From Emcibacter sp. SYSU 3D8 (GTDB lineage: Bacteria; Pseudomonadota; Alphaproteobacteria; SMXS01): a stretch of DNA of 64,000 nt. The stretch is from assembly GCF_039655875.1 (NCBI RefSeq), contig NZ_JBBYXK010000002.1, positions 558,001 through 622,000 on the forward strand. The letters run 5' to 3'. Positions 18,713 through 27,686 of this stretch are shown piece by piece; the stretch's first letter is position 1, and the number at the start of each line of letters is the position of its first letter. Both the position numbers and the translations under genes were made by a program. The notes under the pieces were generated by a model. That model did not search any database. It saw only the letters and a program-made list of their open reading frames with translations, and had not been told where the DNA came from.

Positions 18713-18808
18713 CGTGAATTTCACCACCCGCCGCATCCTCGACTCCGTGAAACCACTGTGCTAAATCGGCGCGCCTAAACACGAAACAACGAAAAACGAG
18801 GACACAGA

Positions 18809-19573
18809 ATGGATGTGAATGGAGTTGCCGCCGTGATCACCGGCGGCGCATCCGGCCTGGGCCGGGCCACCGCGGAAGCGCTGCTGGCCAAGGGTGCCAA
18901 AGTCACCATCTTCGACGTCAATGAAACCCTGGGCGAACAGGCGGCCAAGGAAATGGGCTGTGTCTTCGCCAAGGTCGACGTGACCAGCGAAGAAAGCGTC
19001 ATCGCCGGCCTGGACAAGGGCAAGGCGGCCCATGGTCAGGACGCCCGCATCCTGGTGAACTGCGCCGGCGTCGCCGACGCGGGCAAGACCGTGTCCAAGG
19101 GCGAGCCCCATTCGCTGGCTGTGTTCACCAAGGTGATCAACGTCAACCTGATCGGCACCTTCAACTGCATCCGCCTGGCGGCCGCGCGCATGACCCAGAT
19201 GGAGCCGCTGGCCGACGGCGAGCGTGGCGTGATCGTCAACACCGCCTCGGTCGCTGCCTATGAAGGCCAGATCGGCCAGGTGGCCTATGCCTCGTCGAAG
19301 GGCGGCGTGGTGTCCATGACGCTGACCGTCGCCCGCGACCTGTCGCGCGACGGCGTCCGTTGCTGCACGATCGCGCCGGGCCTGTTCATCACCCCCATGC
19401 TGAAGGGCCTGCCGCAGAACGTGCAGGACGCGCTGGGCGAGTCGGTGCCGTTCCCGCCGCGCCTGGGCGATCCCAGCGAATACGCCAAGACCGCCATGTT
19501 CATCTTCGACAATGTGATGCTGAACGGCGAGACCATCCGTCTCGACGGCGCGCTGCGCATGGCGCCGAAGTGA
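18809..19573 (+). CDS. SDR-family dehydrogenase, HSD10-like
   Basis: A 254-residue short-chain dehydrogenase. The NAD-binding glycine motif is TGGASGLGRAT at about residues 12-22; FDVNE places an acidic residue that favours NAD(H). The catalytic set is Asn in NVNLIGTFN, Ser in NTASVAAYEGQIGQ, and Tyr/Lys in YASSKGG. Overall pattern matches 3-hydroxyacyl-CoA dehydrogenase type 2 (17-beta-HSD10), which acts in fatty acid or branched-chain amino acid oxidation. It stands alone and is followed by a strong terminator. Confidence 0.9.
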   Translation: MDVNGVAAVITGGASGLGRATAEALLAKGAKVTIFDVNETLGEQAAKEMGCVFAKVDVTSEESVIAGLDKGKAAHGQDARILVNCAGVADAGKTVSKGEPHSLAVFTKVINVNLIGTFNCIRLAAARMTQMEPLADGERGVIVNTASVAAYEGQIGQVAYASSKGGVVSMTLTVARDLSRDGVRCCTIAPGLFITPMLKGLPQNVQDALGESVPFPPRLGDPSEYAKTAMFIFDNVMLNGETIRLDGALRMAPK

Positions 19574-19593
19574 GCTTGTCCAGATAGGACGGG

Positions 19594-19623
19594 AAAAGGG
19601 GCCTTCGCGGCCCCTTTTTTTAT
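19594..19623 (+). terminator. Rho-independent terminator after the SDR gene
   Basis: The stem aaaggggcc/ggcccctttt with loop ttcg at 19605-19608 is followed by seven T. The A-run on the left side makes it usable for the convergent phhB gene as well. Confidence 0.9.
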
Positions 19624-19683
19624 CCGAATCCCCGCTCAGGGATTTGGGCATTCCGTTGCGCCGCAAGCAGGCCGCGTCCCGGA

Positions 19684-19971
19684 CTATCTGGCCGCCTTGT
19701 CCATGAACGTCGCCAGCGCGATGTCCTTCTTCGTCACGCCGCCGGCGTCGTGGGTCGACAGGGTCACTTCCACCCGGTTGTAGACGTTAGACCATTCGGG
19801 ATGGTGATCGGCCTTCTCGGCGGCCAGCGCGACCCGCGCCATGAAGGCGAATGCCTCGTTGAAGTCGCCGAACTTGTAGGTTTTGGTAATGGCGTTGCGG
19901 CCCGGCACGTCGGACCAGCCGGGCAGGGTGGCAAGCGCCGCCGTGCGCTCGGGTCCCTCGAGTTTTGTCAT
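19684..19971 (-). CDS. phhB: Pterin-4a-carbinolamine dehydratase
   Basis: A 95-residue protein that would dehydrate 4a-hydroxytetrahydrobiopterin during aromatic hydroxylation. The family signature [20 protein letters not shown] with its His-His pair, a further His in LSTHD and the Asp of KKDIALA are all present. The start is ATG 19971, because sequence upstream of MTKLEGPER is not conserved. Convergent with the SDR gene and divergent from the O-methyltransferase. Confidence 0.93.
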   Translation of the reverse strand: MTKLEGPERTAALATLPGWSDVPGRNAITKTYKFGDFNEAFAFMARVALAAEKADHHPEWSNVYNRVEVTLSTHDAGGVTKKDIALATFMDKAAR

Positions 19972-20025
19972 GTTGATGCCTCTCGCCGCCGCTGCTATGT
20001 CGATATGACCGGATGGAGATGAGAT

Positions 20026-20691
20026 ATGTCCAGAGGCAGTTTTCTCAATGATGGCCTTTACGACTATTTGCTGAAGGCGACGCTCGCGCCCGAGCCGCTG
20101 CTCGAGCGGCTGCGGGACGAGACCACCGAAAAGACCGGCCAGTGGGCCGGCATGCAGATCTCCCGCGACCAGGGCCGGTTCATGCAGGTGCTGGTCAAGC
20201 TGATGGGCGCAAAAAAATACCTGGAGGTCGGCACCTTCACCGGCTACAGCGCGCTGGTGGTCGCCCAGGCGCTGCCGGATGACGGCAAGGTGGTGGCCTG
20301 CGACATCAGCGAGGAATGGACCGCGGTCGGCAAGCGCTACTGGGCCGAGGCCGGTGTCGCCGGCAAGGTGGACCTGCGGCTGGCGCCCGCGCTCGAGACC
20401 ATGGCGGCGCTGGCGGACGGTCCCGAGGCCGGCACCTTCGACATGATCTTTCTCGACGGTGACAAGAAGGAATATGACGGCTACTACGAATACAGCCTGA
20501 CCCTGTTGCGGCCGGGCGGCGTGGTGCTGGTCGACAATGTGCTGTGGGGCGGCAGCGTGGCCGATCCCGAGAAGCAGGACGAGAGCACCGCCGCGATCCG
20601 GGCGCTGAACGAGAAGATCAGGGACGATGCGCGCGTGTTCAGCGTGCTGGTCTCGATCGGCGACGGCCTCACCATGGCCGTGAAACAGTAG
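20026..20691 (+). CDS. O-methyltransferase (caffeoyl-CoA type, class I)
   Basis: A 221-residue SAM-dependent methyltransferase. SAM motif I is [16 protein letters not shown] at about residues 65-80; the metal-binding Asp lies in [15 protein letters not shown] and the second site in [16 protein letters not shown]. Members methylate catechol-type hydroxyls with a divalent cation. The stop is five bases before the phosphatase start, so the two genes are an operon. The substrate is unknown. Confidence 0.92.
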   Translation: MSRGSFLNDGLYDYLLKATLAPEPLLERLRDETTEKTGQWAGMQISRDQGRFMQVLVKLMGAKKYLEVGTFTGYSALVVAQALPDDGKVVACDISEEWTAVGKRYWAEAGVAGKVDLRLAPALETMAALADGPEAGTFDMIFLDGDKKEYDGYYEYSLTLLRPGGVVLVDNVLWGGSVADPEKQDESTAAIRALNEKIRDDARVFSVLVSIGDGLTMAVKQ

Positions 20692-20696
20692 CCCCG

Positions 20697-21176
20697 ATGT
20701 CTCCAACCAGCGTCCTGTTCGTCTGTCTGGGCAACATCTGCCGCTCGCCCATGGCCGAGGGGATGTTCCGCGACATGGTCGTGAAAGCCGGTCTCAAGGA
20801 GGTCATTGCCATCGATTCAGCCGGCACCGGAGATTGGCATATCGGCGAACAACCTGATCGCCGCGCCATCACGACGGCCGCGAAACGGGGAATCGACATC
20901 ACCGGCCTCAGGGCCCGGCAGGTGCACGAAAAAGACTTCGTCGAGTTCGATCATATCCTCGTGATGGACCGCAGCAACCTTGCCGCAGTGCAGCGCATGG
21001 CCGCTTCGGGGCGCACGGTTCCGAGGCTGTTTCTGGACTATGCGCCTGTCGTCGGCCTGGACGACGTGCCCGATCCCTACATCACCGGCGGGTTCGACAA
21101 AGTGCTGGATCTGATCGAGGCCGGATCGGCCGGATTGTTGCGGGCGCTAACAGATCAGGCGGGCGGCGCACAATAA
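20697..21176 (+). CDS. Low-molecular-weight protein-tyrosine phosphatase
   Basis: A 159-residue protein. The P-loop CLGNICRSP places nucleophile Cys10 and Arg16, and the general-acid Asp lies in [11 protein letters not shown] near residue 125. It dephosphorylates protein tyrosines or arginines in the cytosol; in many bacteria it counters a tyrosine kinase for polysaccharide export, but no such kinase is in the window. Co-transcribed with the O-methyltransferase. Confidence 0.95.
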   Translation: MSPTSVLFVCLGNICRSPMAEGMFRDMVVKAGLKEVIAIDSAGTGDWHIGEQPDRRAITTAAKRGIDITGLRARQVHEKDFVEFDHILVMDRSNLAAVQRMAASGRTVPRLFLDYAPVVGLDDVPDPYITGGFDKVLDLIEAGSAGLLRALTDQAGGAQ

Positions 21177-21287
21177 TACATATAAATTGTGTATTAAATT
21201 ATATTTTACATTTTTGTTGATTAGTCCAGCGCGTAACACTAGATACCCCAACAGTTATGCGCGCAGGCTCTACCGCTATTGTTCGCC

Positions 21288-21316
21288 TTGCCGCAGGGTA
21301 CGCGTGGTAGTATGTA
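21288..21316 (+). promoter_or_regulatory. Candidate sigma-70 promoter for korAB
   Basis: TTGCCG at 21288-21293 and TATGTA at 21311-21316 are 17 bases apart, about 70 bases before the korA start. Upstream lie an AT-rich tract (about 21176-21222) and an imperfect inverted repeat (GCGCGTAAC at 21229-21237, GTTATGCGC at 21254-21262) that could bind a regulator. Confidence 0.45.
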
Positions 21317-21387
21317 AGCCGTGTGACAGCGCGCGTTTAAGCACGTCTGCCGAAAATTCGACCCCGAAAGGATGGGGCTGGGAGAAG

Positions 21388-23265
21388 ATGGCAACCAATC
21401 TCGCTCAAAAGCCGACCGCGAGCGTGGACGATCGCGTCCCCGCAAGCCTCGAATCCGTCGTTATCCGTTTTGCCGGTGATTCCGGCGACGGCATGCAATT
21501 GACGGGCACGCAATTTACGCACTCGACGGCGCTGATGGGCACCGACCTGGCGACCTTCCCCGACTTTCCGGCGGAGATCAGGGCGCCTACAGGCACCACG
21601 TTCGGTGTCTCGGCCTATCAGATCAATTTCGGCGCACGCCGCGTGCTGACAGCGGGCGACCAGCCCGATGTGCTCGTCGCCATGAACCCGGCGGCGCTGA
21701 AGACCAATCTGGACTCGCTCAAGCCGGGCGGGACTCTGGTGGTCGACACCGGCTCGTTCAACAGCCGGACCCTGGCCAAGGCGGGCTACACCTCGAACCC
21801 GCTCGAGGACGGCACCATCGCGCCCTATCAGGTGATCCTGCTCGACATCACCAAGATGACGCTGGAATCCGTCAAGGAATTCGGCCTGTCCAACAAGGAC
21901 GCCATCCGCTGCAAGAACATGTGGACCCTGGGTCTCATGTTGTGGATGTACGGCCGTCAGCGCCAGTCGGTGGTCGATTGGCTGCGCGGCAAGTTCGCCA
22001 AGTCGCAGCAGCTCGCCGACGCCAACGTCGCCGCCGTGAATGCCGGCCATGCATTCGGCGAGACCGCCGAGCTGGCGGGCGACATGAGCCATTCCACGGT
22101 CGGCCGCGCCGAAGTGGCGCCGGGCGTCTACCGCACCATCACCGGCGCGGAATCGCTGGCGCTGGGTCTGGTGGCCGGCGGCAAGCTGGCCGGACTGAAC
22201 ATCATGTTCGGCTCGTACCCGATCACGCCCGCCTCGACCCTGCTGCATCAGCTGGCGCGGTTGAAGGAGCACGGCGTCGTCACCTTCCAGGCGGAAGACG
22301 AAATCGCCGCCATCTGCTCGGCCATCGGCGCCAGCTTCGCCGGCTCGCTGGGCGTGACGTCCTCGTCCGGTCCGGGCATCGCGCTGAAGGGCGAAGCCAT
22401 GGGTCTTGCCATCACCACCGAACTGCCGCTGGTGATCGTCAATTCGCAGCGCGGCGGTCCGTCGACCGGCCTGCCGACCAAGACGGAACAGTCGGATCTG
22501 TACCAGGCGATCTATGGCCGCAACGGCGACGCGCCGCTGCCGGTAATCGCCTCGGCCACGCCGGGCGATTGCTTCGAGGTGGCCATCGAGGCCGTGCGCC
22601 TCGCCGTCAAGTACATGACTCCGGTGATCCTGCTGACCGACGGATATCTGGCCAATGCGGCCGAGCCGTGGCCGGTACCGGATTTCGACAGCCTGAAGCC
22701 ATTCCCGGTCGCGTTCCACACCGAGGCCGAAGGGTTCAGCCCGTTCACGCGTGACCAGAAGACCCTGGCGCGCAACTGGGCGATCCCCGGCAATCCGGGT
22801 ACCGAGCACCGCATCGGCGGCATCGAGAAGGACTTCAACACCGGCAACATTTCCTACGCCGCGGACAATCACCAGCTGATGACCGATACGCGCTGGAACA
22901 AGGTGCTCGGCATCGCCGACGATATCCCGTTGCAGGAAATCACCCAGGGCGATGCCTCGGGCGAACTGGTGGTGGTGGGCTGGGGTTCGACCTTCGGCCC
23001 GATCTACCGCGCCGTCGAGCAGTCGCGCGCCAAGGGCCTGAACGTGTCGCAGATTCACGTCCGCTACATGTGGCCGCTGCCGAAGAACCTGGGCGAGTTG
23101 CTGAAGGGCTTCAAGAAGGTGCTGGTCCCCGAAATGAACAAGGGCCAGTTCGCTACCGTGCTGCGCGATAATTACCTGGTGGACGCGGTCAGGCTGAATC
23201 AGGTCAACGGCCAGCCCTTCAAGGTGAGCCACCTGAACGACGTCATCGCCGAGACGTTGGGCTGA
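21388..23265 (+). CDS. korA: 2-oxoacid:ferredoxin oxidoreductase, alpha (gamma-alpha fused) subunit
   Basis: A 625-residue subunit. The first about 190 residues are the gamma domain (VIRFAGDSGDGMQLTGTQF); the rest is the alpha domain with SYPITPASTLLHQLA, FQAEDEIAAICSAIGASFAG and SQRGGPSTGLPTKTEQSDL. With KorB it would oxidatively decarboxylate 2-oxoglutarate (or a related 2-oxoacid) to the acyl-CoA, reducing ferredoxin. Start ATG 21388 has GGGAGAAG just upstream; an earlier in-frame start at 21187 would encode the AT-rich leader and is unlikely. KorB follows 11 bases later. Confidence 0.94.
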   Translation: MATNLAQKPTASVDDRVPASLESVVIRFAGDSGDGMQLTGTQFTHSTALMGTDLATFPDFPAEIRAPTGTTFGVSAYQINFGARRVLTAGDQPDVLVAMNPAALKTNLDSLKPGGTLVVDTGSFNSRTLAKAGYTSNPLEDGTIAPYQVILLDITKMTLESVKEFGLSNKDAIRCKNMWTLGLMLWMYGRQRQSVVDWLRGKFAKSQQLADANVAAVNAGHAFGETAELAGDMSHSTVGRAEVAPGVYRTITGAESLALGLVAGGKLAGLNIMFGSYPITPASTLLHQLARLKEHGVVTFQAEDEIAAICSAIGASFAGSLGVTSSSGPGIALKGEAMGLAITTELPLVIVNSQRGGPSTGLPTKTEQSDLYQAIYGRNGDAPLPVIASATPGDCFEVAIEAVRLAVKYMTPVILLTDGYLANAAEPWPVPDFDSLKPFPVAFHTEAEGFSPFTRDQKTLARNWAIPGNPGTEHRIGGIEKDFNTGNISYAADNHQLMTDTRWNKVLGIADDIPLQEITQGDASGELVVVGWGSTFGPIYRAVEQSRAKGLNVSQIHVRYMWPLPKNLGELLKGFKKVLVPEMNKGQFATVLRDNYLVDAVRLNQVNGQPFKVSHLNDVIAETLG

Positions 23266-23276
23266 GGAAAGCAATC

Positions 23277-24299
23277 ATGAACGAACTCTCCCCGCAGAAG
23301 CTGACCGCCAAGGACTATGCCACCGACCAGGAAGTGCGCTGGTGCCCGGGTTGCGGCGACTATGCCATCCTGAAATCGGTGCAGAAGACGCTGGCCGACC
23401 TCGAGGCCGATCCGGCAAACACCGTGTTCGTATCGGGCATCGGCTGCTCGTCGCGCTTCCCCTATTACATGGCCACCTACGGCTTCCACACCATTCACGG
23501 CCGCGCCCCGGCCTTCGCCACCGGCATCAAGCTGGCGAATCCGGGACTCGACGTCTGGATGGTGACCGGTGACGGCGACGGCCTGTCGATCGGCGGCAAT
23601 CACCTGCTGCACGTATTGCGCCGGAACGTGGATATCCAGATCCTGCTGTTCAACAACGAGATCTATGGTCTGACCAAGGGCCAGTATTCCCCCACGTCGC
23701 GGCCGGGCACCCGCTCGCCGTCGAGCCCCGGCGGCTCGATCGAGCGCAACCTGAATCCGTGCAACTTTGCCCTGGCCGCCGGCGCATGCTTCGTGGCGCG
23801 TACCGTCGATACCGACCAGAAGCACATGCCCGAGATCCTGAAGCGCGCCCACGGACACCGCGGCGCGTCGTTCGTCGAGATCTTCCAGAACTGCATCGTG
23901 TTCAACGACGCCGTGTTCGCCGACTTCACCGACAAGAAGAACGCACCGGAGCGCCAGCTGCGCGCCGAGCATGGCCACAAGCTGGTCTTCGGCCCCAACA
24001 ACGAGAAGGGCCTGCGCCTCGACCGCGACAATGTGGCGATCGAGATCGTGACCATCGGCGAGAACGGCATCACCGAGGACGACATCCTGGTGCATGACGA
24101 GACCGATGCGTTGCTGGCACAGATGCTGGTCACCCTCGACGGGCCCGACGCGCCGGTCGTGGTCGGCGTGATCTACTGCAATCCGGCCGACACCTATGAC
24201 GGCGGCGTCGCCTCGCAGGTCGAGTCGGCCAAGAGCGCCAAGCCGAACGCCGACATGAAGGAGCTGCTGTTCGCCGGCAGCACCTGGACCGTCGACTGA
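23277..24299 (+). CDS. korB: 2-oxoacid:ferredoxin oxidoreductase, beta subunit
   Basis: A 340-residue TPP-binding subunit. VRWCPGCGDYAIL near residue 22 and GIGCSSRFPYYM near 57 carry cluster-type cysteines, and the thiamine-diphosphate motif is GDGDGLSIGGNHLLH with the closing NNEIYGLTKGQ. The two-subunit KorAB type is typical of aerobic or microaerobic bacteria, where it can run beside or replace 2-oxoglutarate dehydrogenase. 2-Oxoglutarate as substrate is the family default and is not proven here. A strong terminator follows. Confidence 0.95.
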   Translation: MNELSPQKLTAKDYATDQEVRWCPGCGDYAILKSVQKTLADLEADPANTVFVSGIGCSSRFPYYMATYGFHTIHGRAPAFATGIKLANPGLDVWMVTGDGDGLSIGGNHLLHVLRRNVDIQILLFNNEIYGLTKGQYSPTSRPGTRSPSSPGGSIERNLNPCNFALAAGACFVARTVDTDQKHMPEILKRAHGHRGASFVEIFQNCIVFNDAVFADFTDKKNAPERQLRAEHGHKLVFGPNNEKGLRLDRDNVAIEIVTIGENGITEDDILVHDETDALLAQMLVTLDGPDAPVVVGVIYCNPADTYDGGVASQVESAKSAKPNADMKELLFAGSTWTVD

Positions 24300-24322
24300 G
24301 GCTTTCAGCCTCCGGAAACACG

Positions 24323-24352
24323 AAGGGGCGCCGCGCGGCGCCCCTTTTTTCT
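24323..24352 (+). terminator. Rho-independent terminator after korB
   Basis: GC-rich stem aaggggcgccg/cggcgcccctt with a tight loop, followed by a run of six T. Convergent with the WG-repeat gene, which ends 14 bases further on. Confidence 0.9.
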
Positions 24353-24366
24353 TGGATTGACGAGGC

Positions 24367-25398
24367 CTACCGCGCGCAGTCGCCGGCGTTGCCGTCGAAT
24401 TGCGGGTTGATGACCCACTTGCCCTTCTTGTTCACGAAGCCCCATTTGCCGCCGAAACTGGCCAGCGCCAGGCCGTCGTCGAACGGTCCGGCGTCGTCGA
24501 ATTGCGGGTTGACCACCCAGTGGCCCTTCCGGTCGATGAAGCCCCAGCGGCCATTCAGCGCCGCGGGCGCGAGGCCGTCCTCGAACGGCCCGGCGTACTG
24601 GAACTGCGGGTTGACGGCCCACTTGCCGTCTTTGTCGAGGAAGCCCCAGAGACCGTTCTGGGACGCGGGCACCAGGCCATCCTCGAACTCGACGCCGGCC
24701 TGGTCGAACTCCGGGTTGATCATCCAGACGCCCTTCCCGTCGATGAAGCCGTAACGTCCCTCAAATCCGGCCCGCGCCCTGTCGTCGTCGCCATAGGTCC
24801 CGGCCGAGGAGAACTGCGGGTTGACCACCCATTTGCCATCCTTGCCGATATAGCCCCAGCGGTCACCCTGGCGGACGGCGGCGCGGCCCTCGTTGAACAT
24901 GTTGGCCTGTGTGAACTGGGGATTGATCACCCACTTGCCGGTCTTGTCGATATAACCCCACAGGCCCGCCTGCATGGCGGCGGCAATGCCGCCATCGGAG
25001 AAATCGCCGGCGGACTCGATTGTCGGCTCGATTGCCCACTGTCCCTGTTTGTCGATATAGCCGGCGCCGTCTTCGGTCTCGACCGGCGCCAGGCCATTAT
25101 CGCCGAACAGGTAGGCTGCGGTGAAATCGGGCGGGATCGCCCACTTACCCCTTTTGTCCACATAGCCCCAGCGGTCACCCTGCCGCGCCACGGCGAGGCC
25201 GTTCTCATAGGGCCACAGCGCATCGAATTGCGGGTTGAGCACCCATTTGCCGTCGCGGTCGACCATGCCGCACCGGCCTTCCGTGCGCACGATCAGCGCG
25301 TCGTCGCGCGACGCCATTGGGGTATGGTCCCTGTCGAACACGATCGCACCGACGATCAGCACCAGGAGAATGGCGACGGCGATTAGCATGTAGCGCAT
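24367..25398 (-). CDS. Membrane-anchored WG-repeat protein
   Basis: A 343-residue protein. An N-terminal hydrophobic helix (MLIAVAILLVLIVGAIVF) anchors it or acts as an uncleaved signal. The rest is nine WG repeats of about 35 residues, each with the core WG-[YF]-[IVL]-DK-x-GKW-x-[VI]-NPQF; repeats 1, 3 and 6 lack the first Trp. It ends with a Cys. WG repeats form beta-rich solenoids or propellers with presumed binding roles; the ligand is unknown. It lies between korB and the ferredoxin reductase gene. Confidence 0.88.
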   Translation of the reverse strand: MRYMLIAVAILLVLIVGAIVFDRDHTPMASRDDALIVRTEGRCGMVDRDGKWVLNPQFDALWPYENGLAVARQGDRWGYVDKRGKWAIPPDFTAAYLFGDNGLAPVETEDGAGYIDKQGQWAIEPTIESAGDFSDGGIAAAMQAGLWGYIDKTGKWVINPQFTQANMFNEGRAAVRQGDRWGYIGKDGKWVVNPQFSSAGTYGDDDRARAGFEGRYGFIDGKGVWMINPEFDQAGVEFEDGLVPASQNGLWGFLDKDGKWAVNPQFQYAGPFEDGLAPAALNGRWGFIDRKGHWVVNPQFDDAGPFDDGLALASFGGKWGFVNKKGKWVINPQFDGNAGDCAR

Positions 25399-25561
25399 GG
25401 CGAGCCTCGAACAGTTTCGGGAGTCTTCCCGAGCCTGTTAACGCGCGCATGCGGAAAAGGTTACCTCCGCCGCAGCGACGCGGCCTCGCCGACGCCGAGC
25501 GGGCGGATCGGGTTATCGGGACCATTCTGCGACATCAGAACCTGCCTCGGGAAACCGCGCC

Positions 25562-26866
25562 TCAGCCCAGCGAGCCGATCATCTCCGGGATAGTGGTGAA
25601 CTTGCGGCGCGGCGCGCCATGTGTGGCGCCTGCTTCCTCGGCCGCCTCGATGCGCTTCCAGTCCTCGAACGTCACCACCCGCACCTTGCGATCGGACAGC
25701 AGCTGGTCGAGACCCGCCGGACCCTGCTTGAAGGCGTCCGGCGTCAGTGCCTTGGCGTGTTCCGCCACCTGGCTGCCGTCGGGGAAATTGGTGGCGATGG
25801 TGCCGCTGGGGCCGCGCTTGGCCCAGCCGGCCACATAAAGACCGTCATCGATCTTGCCGTTCTCGTTCTGGAACCGCTGGTTCCGGTCATCATAGGCCAC
25901 GTTGTCGAGCGGCGTGGACTGGGTGCCGATACAGGCGACCACGATGTTGCAGGGCACCTCGAACGTCTCGCCGGTGGGCACCACGCGGCCGTCGTCATCC
26001 AGCCGGGTGCGTTCCATGCGAATGGCCGCCACCTTGCCGTCCGCGCCCAGCACCTCGACGGGCATGGCGTAGAATTCCAGGTGGATGCGCACCCCCTTCT
26101 CGTCACCCGTGTGAAGGGCATATTCGCGCAGGTAGCCGATATTCTTTTCCTGGCTGCCGCGGCCCTTGTCCTCGAGCGCCACGGTCTCGTCAGGCAGCAC
26201 GGCCGGATCGACCAGGGTCACCGCGTTCTCCAGTTCGCCGAACTCCTTCACCTCCTTGTGGGTAAAAGCGGCCTGCAGCGGCCCGCGGCGGGCGAACACA
26301 TAGATGTCCTTCACCGGCGAGGTGTCGATGGCGTCGGCGGCATAATGGGCCATGTCGGTGGCGCGCACCTCTTCGCCGGTCTTGGCGAGCAGGCGGGCCA
26401 CGTCGAGCGCCACGTTGCCGGCGCCGATCACCACCGCGGTGCCGGTTTCCAGGCTGGGCGACAATTCGCGGAAGTCGGGATGGGCATTGTACCAGCCGAC
26501 GAACTCGGACGAGCCGTAGACGCCGGCCAGATCCTCGCCGGGAATGCCCATGCGGCGGTCGCGCGGTGCACCGGTGGCCAGCACGACGGCGTCGTAGAGG
26601 CCGCGCAACTCGGCGATGGTCACGTCGCGCGGCACTTCCACATTGCCCAGGAAGCGAACCTGCGGCGACTGGGCCGTGCGCTCGAAGATCTTGGCGATCT
26701 TCTTGCTGCTCTGGTGATCCGGCGCCACGCCGGCACGGATCAGGCCGAACGGCGTCGGCAGTCGATCGATGACGTCCACCCTGCAGTCCGGGATATCCTT
26801 GACCAGCGCGGCGGCCGTGTAAAATCCACCGGGCCCGGACCCGATAATGGCAACGGTCAGGCCCAT
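25562..26866 (-). CDS. Ferredoxin-NADP+ reductase, adrenodoxin-reductase type
   Basis: A 434-residue FAD enzyme. The FAD dinucleotide motif is VAIIGSGPGGFYTAAAL at residues 5-21, with PFGLIRAGVAPDH typical of adrenodoxin reductase/FprA. The NADP motif is VVIGAGNVALDVARLL near residue 150, and the C-terminal FAD contact is YVAGWAKRGPSGTIATN. It moves electrons between NADPH and ferredoxin in the cytosol. With KorAB close by it could turn reduced ferredoxin into NADPH, and it could also serve the P450 near the left end of the window. Both links are inference from position. Confidence 0.94.
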   Translation of the reverse strand: MGLTVAIIGSGPGGFYTAAALVKDIPDCRVDVIDRLPTPFGLIRAGVAPDHQSSKKIAKIFERTAQSPQVRFLGNVEVPRDVTIAELRGLYDAVVLATGAPRDRRMGIPGEDLAGVYGSSEFVGWYNAHPDFRELSPSLETGTAVVIGAGNVALDVARLLAKTGEEVRATDMAHYAADAIDTSPVKDIYVFARRGPLQAAFTHKEVKEFGELENAVTLVDPAVLPDETVALEDKGRGSQEKNIGYLREYALHTGDEKGVRIHLEFYAMPVEVLGADGKVAAIRMERTRLDDDGRVVPTGETFEVPCNIVVACIGTQSTPLDNVAYDDRNQRFQNENGKIDDGLYVAGWAKRGPSGTIATNFPDGSQVAEHAKALTPDAFKQGPAGLDQLLSDRKVRVVTFEDWKRIEAAEEAGATHGAPRRKFTTIPEMIGSLG

Positions 26867-27032
26867 CAGCCCACCTCTCCCCTATGACGTCTCACTTCAA
26901 ATCCCCATGCCCCGGCCTCGTCCGGAAGTCTATACCGGAATATAGCCGTCCATGCCGAAGGGTTTCCCGCAGGCCATCGTTTAATAGCCAAGAACAGGAC
27001 TTAGAGCAACGATTGGCGATCGGATAGACTGG

Positions 27033-27686
27033 GTGAAACCGTCCTGGGAGATGACCGGATTGACCACGGACAATGCGCGTCCCGCGCCGCCCACTATCGC
27101 CGCTGGTACCGCCGCCCTGAATATCCTCTCGGACGAGGCGCTGATGCAGCGCGTCGGCGTGGGCGACCAACCGGCGTACAGCGTGCTGGTCGAGCGCCAT
27201 CTGGGCCGCAATCTGGGTTTTGCCGTGCGGGTGCTGGGCGACAGGGCCGACGGCGAGGAAGTCATGCAGGAAGCGTTTCTGAATCTCTGGCGCGGTGCCG
27301 CGAACTGGCAGCCGGGCGGGGCGCGGTTCACCACCTGGTTCTATCGGGTCGTGCTGAACCTGTGCATCGACCGCCAGCGCAAGCGGCGCGGCCGGCACGT
27401 GCCGCTTGAGGATGCGGGCGAACTGGCCGACGGGCGGCAGAGCGCCGACGCCGGCATCCACGACCGGCAGGTCCGCCAACGGATCGACGGGGCTTTGGCC
27501 GAATTGCCCGAGCGGCAGCGGGAGGCGATCAGCCTCTGCTATCTGCAGGGGCTGAGCAACAAGGAGGCAGCCGCCGTGCTGCAGGTCAACATCAAGGCGC
27601 TCGAGAGTCTGCTCACCCGTGGCAGGGCCGCGTTGAAGCAGCATCTGGCGCCGCTGCGAACTGAAGTGTCGGGGGTTGCCCAATGA
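27033..27686 (+). CDS. ECF-type RNA polymerase sigma factor
   Basis: A sigma-70 family protein of up to 217 residues. Region 2 reads DQPAYSVLVERHLGRNLGFAVRVLGDRADGEEVMQEAFLNLWRG with the DAEEV-like core (DGEEV); region 4 reads LAELPERQREAISLCYLQGLSNKEAAAVLQVNIKALESLLTRGR. The start is unclear: GTG 27033 gives full length, but GGGAG at 27046-27050 fits TTG 27060 better. The next two genes overlap it and look like its anti-sigma factor and sensor, as in CnrYXH metal-response systems. Confidence 0.9.
   Translation: MKPSWEMTGLTTDNARPAPPTIAAGTAALNILSDEALMQRVGVGDQPAYSVLVERHLGRNLGFAVRVLGDRADGEEVMQEAFLNLWRGAANWQPGGARFTTWFYRVVLNLCIDRQRKRRGRHVPLEDAGELADGRQSADAGIHDRQVRQRIDGALAELPERQREAISLCYLQGLSNKEAAAVLQVNIKALESLLTRGRAALKQHLAPLRTEVSGVAQ

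Noticed and set aside
21187-21387. Earlier start for korA with an N-terminal extension
   Set aside because: The extension comes from the AT-rich leader, is not protein-like, and ATG 21388 has a good ribosome binding site.
21337-23274. Long minus-strand frame opposite korA
   Set aside because: Antisense of a well-supported gene with no domain.
24380-25290. Regularly spaced DNA similarity that could suggest a CRISPR array
   Set aside because: The period of about 105 bases is in-frame WG-repeat coding sequence, not short repeats with unique spacers.
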